Positions 8,618 through 16,128 of a stretch of DNA of 31,408 bases are shown in pieces; the first letter of the stretch is position 1; every line of letters starts with the position of its first letter. This DNA comes from Bacillota bacterium. Lineage in GTDB: Bacteria > Bacillota_A > Clostridia > Clostridiales > Clostridiaceae. A program made the position numbers and the translations under genes. The stretch is taken from contig JAKBFR010000017.1 in NCBI GenBank assembly GCA_021837545.1, forward strand, positions 1-31,408, given 5' to 3'. The notes below the pieces were generated by a model that saw nothing but the letters and a program-made list of their open reading frames with translations, searched no databases and was not told where the DNA came from.

Positions 8618-9826
8618 ATGGAACTGTTAATTAAAAATGCAAGAATAATAGATGTAACTCAAGATTTTGTAGGAGACATATATATTAAGGATGGGGTAAT
8701 AGAGGAAATAGGCAAGGAAATACATAAAGATAATATAGAGATATTTAACTGTAATGGCAAGGTTTTAATGCCAGCATTTATAGATACTCATTCACATTTT
8801 AGAGATCCAGGTCTTACCTGGAAAGAAGATATTGAAACAGGTTCTAGAGCAGCACTTAAAGGCGGATATACAGGGGTTTGTTTAATGGCAAATACCAACC
8901 CTATATGTTCGTCAAAAGAAACTTTAGAATATGTAAGAAATAAGTCAAAAGAGCTTAATTTAATAGATATTCACCAATGTTTATCAGTTACAAGGAATTT
9001 TGATGGAGTTACTTTAAGTCATTTAGAAGAACTTGCGGATGAAAGGGAAATTAAAGCGATTTCAGATGATGGAGTTGGAATATCTAATTCAAATACAATG
9101 CTTGAAGCAATGAAAATTGCAAAGAAAAATAATTGGGTTATAATGTCACATGCAGAAAGTCCCGAATTTTCAAAAGTAGACATGAGAATAGCTGAAAATA
9201 TGATGACTTCAAGAGATATTGAATTAGCTAAATTAAGTGGAGCCAGATTACATATGTGTCATGTTAGTACAAAAGAATGTATTAAATATATTATTGATGG
9301 AAAAATGAATGGTGCAAATATTACATTGGAAATTACACCACATCACATTGGACTTACAAGAGATATAAATGACTATAGAGTTAATCCACCGATTAGAGAA
9401 AAAGAAGATGTGGAGGCGATAATAAAGGCCATAAAACTAGGCATGGTTGATACAATAGGAACAGATCATGCACCACATACAGCAGAAGAAAAGAAAAAGG
9501 GTTCTCCAGGAATGGTTGGCTTAGAAACAGCATTTTCAATTTGCTATACTAAATTAGTTAAGGAAAATAATATTTCTTTAAATAAATTGAGTCAACTTAT
9601 GTCTTATAATCCTGCAAAGCTTTTAGATATGAATAAAGGTAAGATTAGTGTAGGAATAGATGGAGATTTTGTTTTAATAGATATAGATAAAAAAATAAAA
9701 GTAAATCCAGAAGAATTTGCATCAAAAGGGAGAAATACACCATTTGATGGCATGGAGTTTTATGGAGAAGTGCTTGCAACAATTAAAGGCGGAGAAGTGA
9801 AATATCAGTTAACAATTAACAGTTAA
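8618..9826 (+). CDS. pyrC: Dihydroorotase (class I)
   Basis: This zinc amidohydrolase cyclises carbamoyl aspartate to dihydroorotate. Metal and substrate motifs appear in order: [32 protein letters not shown] (the Asp used by class I enzymes), HAESPEF, CHVSTKE and [13 protein letters not shown] start at ATG 8618 (GGAAGTGGG upstream, protein [11 protein letters not shown]); an in-frame upstream start at 8594 would add repeat-encoded residues and is unlikely. The protein has 402 residues. The last codons (QLTINS) and the stop are encoded by the start of a heptamer array, so the native C-terminus was set by the repeat. Confidence 0.95.
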   Translation: MELLIKNARIIDVTQDFVGDIYIKDGVIEEIGKEIHKDNIEIFNCNGKVLMPAFIDTHSHFRDPGLTWKEDIETGSRAALKGGYTGVCLMANTNPICSSKETLEYVRNKSKELNLIDIHQCLSVTRNFDGVTLSHLEELADEREIKAISDDGVGISNSNTMLEAMKIAKKNNWVIMSHAESPEFSKVDMRIAENMMTSRDIELAKLSGARLHMCHVSTKECIKYIIDGKMNGANITLEITPHHIGLTRDINDYRVNPPIREKEDVEAIIKAIKLGMVDTIGTDHAPHTAEEKKKGSPGMVGLETAFSICYTKLVKENNISLNKLSQLMSYNPAKLLDMNKGKISVGIDGDFVLIDIDKKIKVNPEEFASKGRNTPFDGMEFYGEVLATIKGGEVKYQLTINS

Positions 9827-9986
9827 CAATGTAGGAACAAGTTCTTACAGAACTTGATAATAATAAATATTTAGAGAAATTCAGTAGGAAAAGTAAGAGT
9901 CCAAATCTTTGATTTGGGTACTCGAACTTTCTCCTTGGAGCTTTCATCATCAATTGTTAATTGTGAACTGTGAACTGTTAATTGAT
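9806..9986. repeat. Composite heptamer / multi-hairpin element between pyrC and pyrF
   Basis: A heptamer array at 9806-9830 (GTTAACA and ATTAACA units) overlaps the pyrC end. Hairpins follow: 9838-9845 with 9849-9856 (CAAGTTCT/AGAACTTG), 9897-9907 with 9911-9923 (GAGT..CCAAATC / GATTTGG..ACTC) and a short CTCC/GGAG. A second array at 9950-9986 has ATTGTTA, ATTGTGA and ACTGTGA units. The order matches the pflB-pflA gap, with the same frame GGAACAA-hairpin-TTGATAA but different stem bases. No T-run follows the hairpins, so read-through to pyrF is plausible. Confidence 0.65.
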
Positions 9987-10004
9987 CAAAGAGGGGGATT
10001 TGAA

Positions 10005-10877
10005 ATGACAAGTTACATAATAGATAAATTATATAATAGAGTTAAAAAAAGAGGCGTTGTTTGTGTAGGCTTAGATACAGCATTAGACTATGTACCTAAT
10101 CACATAAAAGACGGTAGAACTCCAGGAGAAGCAATATTTGAATTTAACAAACAAATTATAGATGCAACATATGATGTATCTGCATGTTTTAAAGTTCAAA
10201 TTGCATATTATGAAGCATTAGGATTAGAAGGATTAACTGCTTATAAGAAGACTTTAGATTATTTAAGAGGAAAAGATGAAATAATAATAGCAGATATAAA
10301 AAGAGGAGATATAGCAGCAACGGCAACAATGTATGCAAAGGCTCACTTTGAAGGCAATTTTGAAGCTGACTTTATAACTTTAAGTCCATATATGGGAATG
10401 GATAGTATAGAACCATATTTACCTTATTTAGAAAAAGGTAATAAAGGAGTATTTAGCTTGGTTAGAACATCTAATCCAGGAGCAGAAGATATTGAATATT
10501 TAGATACTACTTCTAATAAGAAAGTATATGAAGTTGTAGCAGATAAGATAACTGAAATGGGAAAAGACTTCACAGGGAAATGTGGATATACTGCAATTGG
10601 TGGAGTTATTGGATGTACTCATGTTGAAGAAGGAAAGAAAATAAGAGCAAATTATAATAATATGTTTTTCTTAATACCAGGATATGGTGCACAAGGTGGA
10701 AAAGCTGAAGATGTAGCATTATATTTAAATAATGGAAATGGTGGTGTTGTTAATTCTTCAAGGGGAATATTACTTGCTTATAAGAAGGAAAATAAACCAG
10801 AAGAATTTGCGATGTGTGCTAGAGAAGAAGTTATAAAGATGAGAGATGCAATTAGAAATGCTGTAAAACAAGCTTAA
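10005..10877 (+). CDS. pyrF: Orotidine-5'-phosphate decarboxylase (long, type 2)
   Basis: It decarboxylates OMP to UMP, the last step of the pathway. At 290 residues it belongs to the longer group of OMP decarboxylases. The catalytic D-x-K-x-x-D is in IADIKRGDIAATA, preceded by FKVQIAYYEALG, with the phosphate-binding end in PGYGAQGG and VVNSSRG. I start at ATG 10005 (AGAGGGGG seven bases upstream). The open frame extends upstream to 9909, but that stretch is repeat-derived and lacks homology to the enzyme. It is the fourth gene of the operon. Confidence 0.95.
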   Translation: MTSYIIDKLYNRVKKRGVVCVGLDTALDYVPNHIKDGRTPGEAIFEFNKQIIDATYDVSACFKVQIAYYEALGLEGLTAYKKTLDYLRGKDEIIIADIKRGDIAATATMYAKAHFEGNFEADFITLSPYMGMDSIEPYLPYLEKGNKGVFSLVRTSNPGAEDIEYLDTTSNKKVYEVVADKITEMGKDFTGKCGYTAIGGVIGCTHVEEGKKIRANYNNMFFLIPGYGAQGGKAEDVALYLNNGNGGVVNSSRGILLAYKKENKPEEFAMCAREEVIKMRDAIRNAVKQA

Positions 10878-10899
10878 TAAATAATAAAATTATGGATGA

Positions 10900-10949
10900 G
10901 AGTAAAAGTTCTAAAATTCCTAAATTCTTAAGAATTTTAGAATTTGCTC
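10900..10949. other. Long hairpin between pyrF and pyrK
   Basis: GAGTAAA (10900-10906) pairs with TTTGCTC (10943-10949) and TTCTAAAATTC (10909-10919) with GAATTTTAGAA (10932-10942): 18 pairs with a two-base bulge. The loop is part of a competing perfect palindrome, AAATTCTTAAGAATTT. There is no T-run, so it is more likely an mRNA stability or processing signal than a terminator. Confidence 0.6.
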
Positions 10950-10994
10950 TAAGAAACCTAGTTACAGGAATATATAAATTTTAGGAGGCAAGAC

Positions 10995-11738
10995 ATGGCT
11001 ATAACATATAGAGATGCAAAGGTGATTTCAAATGAAGAAATTTCAAAGGATATGTATAAATTAGTTGTAGAGGATAACAGCGAAATAAAATCAGGACAAT
11101 TTTATATGTTAAAACTTAATGGGGCAACATTCCTTCCAAGACCAATAAGTATATGTGAAAAGTCTGAAAATAAGCTAACATTTTTATATGCAGTAGTAGG
11201 GGATGGAACTAAAGAATATACGAAGCTTAAAGAAAATGATGAAATAAGCTTAACAGGGCCTCTTGGAAATGGATTTGATTTAGAAAAAGAATATGGTAAA
11301 GTTGCTTTAGTTGCTGGTGGAATTGGAACTGCACCTATGCTAGAGCTTGCAAAGAATTTAAGAAAAAAGAATCCAAATCAAATAATAGATTTATATGTAG
11401 GATTTAGAGACGAAGTTTATTTAATTGAAGAATTAAAAGAATATGTAAATGAAGTTTATATTTCAACAAATACAGGAAAACATGGACATAAGGGTTTTGT
11501 TACAGATATTTTAAAACCAGAAGATTATGATACAGTTTTATGCTGTGGACCTGAAATTATGATGAAAAAAGTTATAGAAGTCTGTAAAGAAAAGAATGTT
11601 AATATATATGTATCAATGGAAAAGCATATGGCATGTGGAGTTGGTGCATGTTTAGTATGTACTTGCAAAACAAAAGATGGTAATAAGAGAACTTGCAAAG
11701 ATGGTCCAATATTTGATGGATATTATGTGGAACTATAA
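10995..11738 (+). CDS. pyrK: Dihydroorotate dehydrogenase B, electron-transfer subunit
   Basis: This FAD and [2Fe-2S] protein carries electrons from PyrD to NAD+. The FAD-binding LPRPISICEK near residue 50, NAD-site GGIGTAPMLEL near 105, and C-terminal cluster C-x4-C-x2-C (CGVGACLVC) with a further Cys in RTCKDGPIF are all in place. The 247-residue length is normal. AGGAGG lies just before ATG. It is followed 23 bases later by pyrD, its partner subunit, with which it forms a heterotetramer in Lactococcus. Confidence 0.95.
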   Translation: MAITYRDAKVISNEEISKDMYKLVVEDNSEIKSGQFYMLKLNGATFLPRPISICEKSENKLTFLYAVVGDGTKEYTKLKENDEISLTGPLGNGFDLEKEYGKVALVAGGIGTAPMLELAKNLRKKNPNQIIDLYVGFRDEVYLIEELKEYVNEVYISTNTGKHGHKGFVTDILKPEDYDTVLCCGPEIMMKKVIEVCKEKNVNIYVSMEKHMACGVGACLVCTCKTKDGNKRTCKDGPIFDGYYVEL

Positions 11739-11761
11739 AAAACTGAAGGAGGAATAATGAA

Positions 11762-12658
11762 ATGATGAAAGTAAACATTAATGGAATAGAATTTAAGAAT
11801 CCTGTAATTGCTGCATCAGGAACCTTTGGTTTTGGTGGAGAATACAATAATTTTTACGATGTTGGAATCCTTGGAGGAATATCTTCAAAAGGGCTTACGA
11901 TTAATCCTAAAGAAGGTAATGATGGACTTAGAGTTTATGAAACGCCATCAGGAATGATGAATTCAGTAGGATTAAATAATCCCGGGATTGATGCATTTAT
12001 AAAAAATGAAATTCCTAAAATGAGAATGCTAGGAATTAATATTATAGCCAATATTGGTGGTGGATGTTTTGAAGATTATGAAGCAGCTGTAACTAAAATT
12101 AATGACACCGATGTAGACATGATTGAGCTTAATATTTCTTGTCCTAATGTAAAACATGGTGGAATGGCATTTGGAATTAAAGCAGATGTAGCGTACGATG
12201 TTGTAAAAAAAATTAAAGCTATATCTAAAAAACCATTAATGGTTAAATTATCTCCTAATGCAGAAGATATAGTAGAAATGGCTTTTAAATGCCAAGAAGC
12301 TGGAGCAGATTCGATATCTCTTATAAATACATTAAAGGGAATGGCTATAGATGTGTATAAGAGAAAGCCAGTATTCAATAACATAACAGCAGGTCTTTCA
12401 GGTCCTGCCATAAAACCAATTGCCCTTAGAATGGTATACGAAGTATCTAAAGCTGTAGAAATTCCAGTAATAGGACTTGGAGGAATTGCAAGTGGAAAAG
12501 ATGCTATTGAATTTATGATGGCAGGAGCTAGTGCAATTCAAATTGGAACTATTAATTTCGTAAATCCTATGGCGGGAAAAGAAATTATTTTAGAAATGGA
12601 AGCTTTTCTAAAAGAACAAGGGATAAAAGATATTAATGAAATAGTTGGAATAGTATAG
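11762..12658 (+). CDS. pyrD: Dihydroorotate dehydrogenase B, catalytic subunit
   Basis: This FMN enzyme oxidises dihydroorotate to orotate. Class 1B features are visible: [11 protein letters not shown] with the catalytic Cys, [30 protein letters not shown] and [11 protein letters not shown] for the FMN phosphate. The 298 residues fit the family. ATG 11762 is nine bases after AAGGAGG; the ATG three bases later is an alternative. Its pairing with PyrK means NAD+ is the likely acceptor. A heptamer array starts directly after its stop. Confidence 0.96.
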   Translation: MMKVNINGIEFKNPVIAASGTFGFGGEYNNFYDVGILGGISSKGLTINPKEGNDGLRVYETPSGMMNSVGLNNPGIDAFIKNEIPKMRMLGINIIANIGGGCFEDYEAAVTKINDTDVDMIELNISCPNVKHGGMAFGIKADVAYDVVKKIKAISKKPLMVKLSPNAEDIVEMAFKCQEAGADSISLINTLKGMAIDVYKRKPVFNNITAGLSGPAIKPIALRMVYEVSKAVEIPVIGLGGIASGKDAIEFMMAGASAIQIGTINFVNPMAGKEIILEMEAFLKEQGIKDINEIVGIV

Positions 12659-12728
12659 ATCAATTATCAGTTATCAATTGTCAATGATCAATGAGTATTG
12701 ACAATTGAACATTGAACATTGATCATTA
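12659..12728. repeat. Heptamer-period palindromic array between pyrD and pyrE
   Basis: Left units TCAATTA, TCAGTTA, TCAATTG, TCAATGA, TCAATGA are followed by GTA and right units TTGACAA, TTGAACA, TTGAACA, TTGATCA. The period is exactly seven on both arms and the arms are largely complementary. It starts at the base after the pyrD stop. Confidence 0.75.
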
Positions 12729-12753
12729 TAAAAAGTTATTGGAGGAATTAAGA

Positions 12754-13428
12754 ATGAAAGCTTACAAAAAAGAATTTATTGATTTCATGATAGAATGTGG
12801 AGTATTAACATTTGGAGATTTTGTCACTAAGAGTGGAAGAAAAACTCCTTTCTTTGTAAACACAGGAAATTATCAAACAGGAAATCAATTAAAGAGACTT
12901 GGAGAATTTTATGCAGAAGCTATAAATGAAAATTTTGGAGACGATTATGATGTATTATTTGGACCTGCATATAAAGGGATTCCATTAGGTGTTACAACAG
13001 CAATAGCACTTTCAAATTCATTTGATATTGATGTTAAATATTGCTCAAATAGAAAAGAAGTAAAAGATCATGGGGATACAGGAATTCTACTCGGAAGCAA
13101 ATTAAAAGATGGCGATAAGGTACTAATTGTTGAAGATGTTACAACAGCAGGAACTTCAATTTATGAAACTATGCCTATCTTAAAAAGTCAAGGAAATGTT
13201 AATGTTAAGGGACTTATAATATCAGTAGATAGAATGGAAAGAGGTCAAGGAGAGCAATCAGCATTAGTTGAAATTAGAGAGAAATTTGGATTTAAGACTT
13301 GTGCTATAGTTACTATGACTGAAGTTATAGAATATCTATATAATAGGGAAATCAACGGAAACATACTTATAACGGATGAAATAAAAGCAAGAATTGATGA
13401 CTATTACAAACAATACGGAGCGAAATAA
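12754..13428 (+). CDS. pyrE: Orotate phosphoribosyltransferase
   Basis: It joins orotate to PRPP to give OMP. The PRPP-binding motif VLIVEDVTTAGTSIYE is intact, and GPAYKGIPLGV and FDIDVKYCSNRKEVKDHGD are typical of the family. I start at ATG 12754 (GGAGGAATTAAGA upstream, protein MKAYKKEF, 224 residues). An in-frame upstream ATG at 12712 lies inside the heptamer array and is unlikely. It is the last gene of the pyr operon. The hairpin AAATACTT (13429-13436) / AAGTATTT (13471-13478) follows, overlapping the edge of a large repeat. Confidence 0.96.
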   Translation: MKAYKKEFIDFMIECGVLTFGDFVTKSGRKTPFFVNTGNYQTGNQLKRLGEFYAEAINENFGDDYDVLFGPAYKGIPLGVTTAIALSNSFDIDVKYCSNRKEVKDHGDTGILLGSKLKDGDKVLIVEDVTTAGTSIYETMPILKSQGNVNVKGLIISVDRMERGQGEQSALVEIREKFGFKTCAIVTMTEVIEYLYNREINGNILITDEIKARIDDYYKQYGAK

Positions 13429-13483
13429 AAATACTTGCAGTAATGTACTAAACTTTAATTGCTACACTTTAAGTATTTCATAT

Positions 13484-13767
13484 ATAGATACCCAATATTA
13501 AATTTAAATTATATCTTAAATTTAATATATACACCAGAAATTAAGGTCATGCTTTTGTGGAGGCGTTACATCAGAGGATTTAGCTGTAGATATTTCTTCA
13601 GTAGAAGTTGTTCCATTTTTGCTTGTCCAATGAATATTGGGAGCATGCTTAAATGGGGCAACTTCTATTGATAGAAATTCACAGCTAAATCCTCAGTAAC
13701 CCGAACAAATGTATGACCTTTATTTCGGCATTTTATATACTTAACCCTAATTTTTACTTTGGGTATC
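13484..13767 (+). repeat. Long quasi-palindromic element, family U copy 1
   Basis: The ends are ATAGATACCCAA and TTTGGGTATC. Inside is an imperfect hairpin about 190 nt long: arm 1 from GGTCATGC (13545) and arm 2 to GTATGACC (13718), with an apical stem CCAAT/ATTGG. Arm 1 is identical over at least 86 bases to the inverted copy at 21621-21908. Mismatches between the arms are clustered and kept in the other copies (TTTGTGGA against GAACAAA; ATCA against a single A). Small open frames here are not conserved. It could be a structured RNA or a MITE. Confidence 0.75.
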
Positions 13768-13791
13768 GGTATTTAACAATACCAAAGTAAA
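13753..13791 (-). terminator. Bulged hairpin downstream of the DUF2334 gene
   Basis: TTTACTTT (13753-13760) and GGTATT (13768-13773) pair with AATACC (13778-13783) and AAAGTAAA (13784-13791), with seven bases (GGGTATC) bulged out. It lies 12 bases after the minus-strand stop and could end that transcript, but no long T-run follows on the minus strand. Confidence 0.4.
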
Positions 13792-13803
13792 GTATAGATT
13801 TTC

Positions 13804-15180
13804 TTATTTATCTTTTAGTTCATCAATATGAACTGTTGTATATTCATCAGATTTAAGAGTTTTAACTATTTGTTGTAATGGTGATTTTGGATCAAAGGTT
13901 ACATTTAGTTTGTTCCCTATAGTATTAAAATTTATATAATCTATTTCAATAGATGGATGATAGTAAAAACTATTTAGTACGTCAGGGTTGTCGTCATTAA
14001 GTCCATTAATTATATCTGAAGTATCTAAATCATGAACACGTCCTAAAGGTGCTGGGACATATAAGTGATAATCATCAGGTGAATATATATTTTTATGTGA
14101 ATAATCATAAGGTTCATATATAAATTGAAAATAGTCTGCAATAACGTTTCGTTGAAGTTCACTTTCTCTATAATGAGGGCTTTCGTAAAATGAGATAGGA
14201 ATATTCAAAGCACTCGCAGTATCAATTCCATTTTCAATTATAGCTTTGGTTTCTGGAATAGTATTATTTACATCTTTAGACATTTCTTCGCCAGATCCAC
14301 TTATCTCATTAGCATGTTGATGAGTATAACCATGAAGTCCAATTTCTCCGCCTTTATTAAGTATATAGTCAAGCACATTTACAAATCCTACATTTGTTAT
14401 ATTATCATTTGTTAATAGGTCATTATCAATATTGTCTGGAGGAGACACAAATCTAGGAATCCAACCAACATGAAATTTCATACCTTGAGAATATAGAAGA
14501 TCCGCCATACATTTCACTTTTGTTTGATTTTTGTCTACAGTATTTGTATACCCACAAGCAAAGTCTTCAAATCTAATTAAAGCAATTTTGTCAGTATATA
14601 ATACTGAAGAATCGTCAGGTGCTTTAACATTGCTAGGAAGTAAACTAATATTCTTATTTTTGAAGTCAAATATAGCAATTAAATTAAAAAGTTCTTCTAT
14701 ATCTGAGATTGAAATATAATTAGTACCATTATTATTTATTAAATTACCACGAAGAGAGCCTGTCTCAGAATTTTTAGTATAAGAATGTTCAGTTATTTCT
14801 ATTTTAGTATCATTGTTAGATAATGAAATAGAACCATCAGAAGTATCAATAGTATAATTAAGCTTTTTAGATATAAAATTAATGGGAATATAATATCTTT
14901 GAGCTTTAAGTAACATAGGTACATTAGTAATATTAGTTTCATTTAGGATATTTAAGCTTACATCATTAACTTTTGTTACAGGTCTGTCTGCAAACTTAAT
15001 TTTTGCAGTATAGTGACTTTTAAAGCTATTTTCAGGAAGCAAGTTAGAGTATACAGTCTTATTTATAATAATTAAATCATTTCTAAAAAAATTATAATAA
15101 GAAAGGGTTTGGCAAATTATAAATATAGAGATAATTATTCCTAAAAAAGAAAAAATGTATGTTTTTACATTCCTTTGCAT
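13804..15180 (-). CDS. Secreted DUF2334 / polysaccharide-deacetylase-like protein
   Basis: This 458-residue protein has a hydrophobic anchor or signal at 8-27, then a region resembling the copper-amine-oxidase N-terminal-like domain found in clostridial wall proteins (YYIPINFISKKLNYTIDTSDGSISL, about 90-190). The rest resembles DUF2334, a relative of NodB polysaccharide deacetylases: IALIRFEDFACGY, KFHVGWIPRF, GGEIGLHGYTHQH and ISFYESPHY. The metal-binding Asp and H-x3-H pattern appear present (FEDF and HGYTH). The substrate is unknown, with a cell-surface glycan likely by family. The start ATG follows AGAAGGAGAG. It faces away from pflB. Confidence 0.75.
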   Translation of the reverse strand: MQRNVKTYIFSFLGIIISIFIICQTLSYYNFFRNDLIIINKTVYSNLLPENSFKSHYTAKIKFADRPVTKVNDVSLNILNETNITNVPMLLKAQRYYIPINFISKKLNYTIDTSDGSISLSNNDTKIEITEHSYTKNSETGSLRGNLINNNGTNYISISDIEELFNLIAIFDFKNKNISLLPSNVKAPDDSSVLYTDKIALIRFEDFACGYTNTVDKNQTKVKCMADLLYSQGMKFHVGWIPRFVSPPDNIDNDLLTNDNITNVGFVNVLDYILNKGGEIGLHGYTHQHANEISGSGEEMSKDVNNTIPETKAIIENGIDTASALNIPISFYESPHYRESELQRNVIADYFQFIYEPYDYSHKNIYSPDDYHLYVPAPLGRVHDLDTSDIINGLNDDNPDVLNSFYYHPSIEIDYINFNTIGNKLNVTFDPKSPLQQIVKTLKSDEYTTVHIDELKDK

Positions 15181-15226
15181 ATGTTTTGTCTCTCCTTCTA
15201 ATTATGTATAAAGTGAAGCTTTTCAG

Positions 15227-15466
15227 TTGAACTTATAACCTCAAGGGTCACAATGTACCCTCAAGGAGTACCTCGTCCAAAAACGTGCAACCGTTATCCA
15301 AAGTTAATCAGATAAGTGAAAGTCAAAATCAAATCTATGATTTTGTTTCTTAAACTTAGTTAACTAATTCATGAGTTAATCTCACTAAAAATGGATTTAG
15401 TGTGAATCGAGTACTCCTCTGACTGAAGAGGAGTTTCCTAGAATATAGCGTGTTACGGATGCTAGC
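15227..15466. repeat. Structured repeat S/T family, copy S (four inserted hairpins)
   Basis: It shares with 29993-30124 the start TTGAACTTATA, CTCAAGGGTCACAATGTA (15240-15257), TACCTCGTC (15269-15277) and the end TGTTACGGATGCTAGC (15451-15466). Between the last two blocks this copy holds four perfect or near-perfect stems: CAAAATCA/TGATTTTG, TTAACT/AGTTAA, CACTAAA/TTTAGTG and ACTCCTCT/AGAGGAGT. Copy T has only one short stem there. No coding potential was seen. Its direction relative to the neighbouring gene differs between the two copies. Confidence 0.65.
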
Positions 15467-15561
15467 CATCAGAAAAATTAATTTCGTAAGAAAATTATAC
15501 CATCAGTTTGTGTCAATTCATTTTTATAAATGTTAAATTTATGTTATAAATAAGAAAACGA

Positions 15562-15590
15562 TTGACATGATATGTGAAACAATTTGATAA
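15562..15590 (+). promoter_or_regulatory. Possible promoter in the pfl upstream region
   Basis: TTGACA (15562-15567), a 17-base spacer and TGATAA (15585-15590). The -10 is weak. Nothing else was recognised between 15470 and 15790, which is very AT-rich. Confidence 0.3.
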
Positions 15591-15794
15591 AATAAATTAG
15601 ACCTTTAATATATTATTTGATTTATATTAAAGTATAAATCATAAATTGAAAAATTCAATTAATATTTTTAAAATTAAATAATAATTTAAAAAATAGCAAA
15701 AAGTAACAATAATTAATGCGTGATAAAATGGGAAAACTGAATTTATGTATACAATAAAGTATAAATTGACTGATGAAAAATGAACTAATTTTTA

Positions 15795-15823
15795 TTGACA
15801 AATTAATTAGTCCATAGTATTAT
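15795..15823 (+). promoter_or_regulatory. Promoter of the ZTP riboswitch transcript
   Basis: TTGACA (15795-15800), a 17-base spacer and TATTAT (15818-15823). The predicted start is just before riboswitch helix P1. Confidence 0.8.
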
Positions 15824-15837
15824 TATGACAAGAAATC

Positions 15838-15940
15838 TAGTCATATGACTGACGGAAGTGGGTTTACCACATGAAGTATGACTATAAGAAAGCCGACCGT
15901 CTGGGCAGAAAGCCTGGATAGTCGGCTTTCTTATTTTTTT
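15838..15940 (+). promoter_or_regulatory. ZTP riboswitch (pfl motif) with intrinsic terminator
   Basis: P1 TAGTCATA (15838-15845) pairs perfectly with TATGACTA (15877-15884). The P2 hairpin is GTGG/CCAC (15858-15861 with 15867-15870). GACGG (15851-15855) can form the pseudoknot with CCGTC (15897-15901), next to the conserved CTGGGC (15901-15906). A terminator stem GAAAGCCGAC (15888-15897) / GTCGGCTTTC (15921-15930) ends in TTATTTTTTT and overlaps the pseudoknot strand. By the known mechanism, ZTP or ZMP binding prevents termination. The motif class was first noticed upstream of pfl genes, which is the context here. Confidence 0.92.
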
Positions 15941-16032
15941 AGGAGTAAATTTTGTTTGATAAAAATAATTTTGAGGGGGAATATATTTCTTTGTAAACGG
16001 TGATAATTAATATTAAATGATAAAAGATATCA

Positions 16033-16061
16033 TTGACAAGAGGTAAATTAATAGATACAAT
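16033..16061 (+). promoter_or_regulatory. Second pflB promoter, downstream of the riboswitch
   Basis: TTGACA (16033-16038), a 17-base spacer and TACAAT (16056-16061), about 68 bases before the pflB ATG. If used, it would bypass the riboswitch. Confidence 0.7.
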
Positions 16062-16128
16062 AAAAGTATAAGTTAATTGATTTATAAGTAACGAAATTTT
16101 TACTGCAAAGTACAAAGGAGGATAACAA

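Noticed and set aside
9909..10004. N-terminal extension of PyrF
   Set aside because: It translates the hairpin/heptamer DNA; the true start has AGAGGGGG directly upstream and gives a normal-length enzyme.
12712..12753. Upstream ATG for PyrE
   Set aside because: It is within the heptamer array; GGAGGAATTAAGA precedes the later ATG.
13459..13671. Open frame of 70 codons inside U copy 1
   Set aside because: It lies within a hairpin element, has no ribosome site and is not preserved as a frame in copies 2 or V.
13543..13720. Integron attC-like site
   Set aside because: The bulged hairpin recalls attC, but the RYYYAAC/GTTRRRY core sites are not properly placed, and no integrase is nearby.
15227..15466. 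Possible cyclic-di-GMP or other leader riboswitch at the S repeat
   Set aside because: No match to the conserved cores I know, and its orientation relative to the adjacent gene differs between copies.
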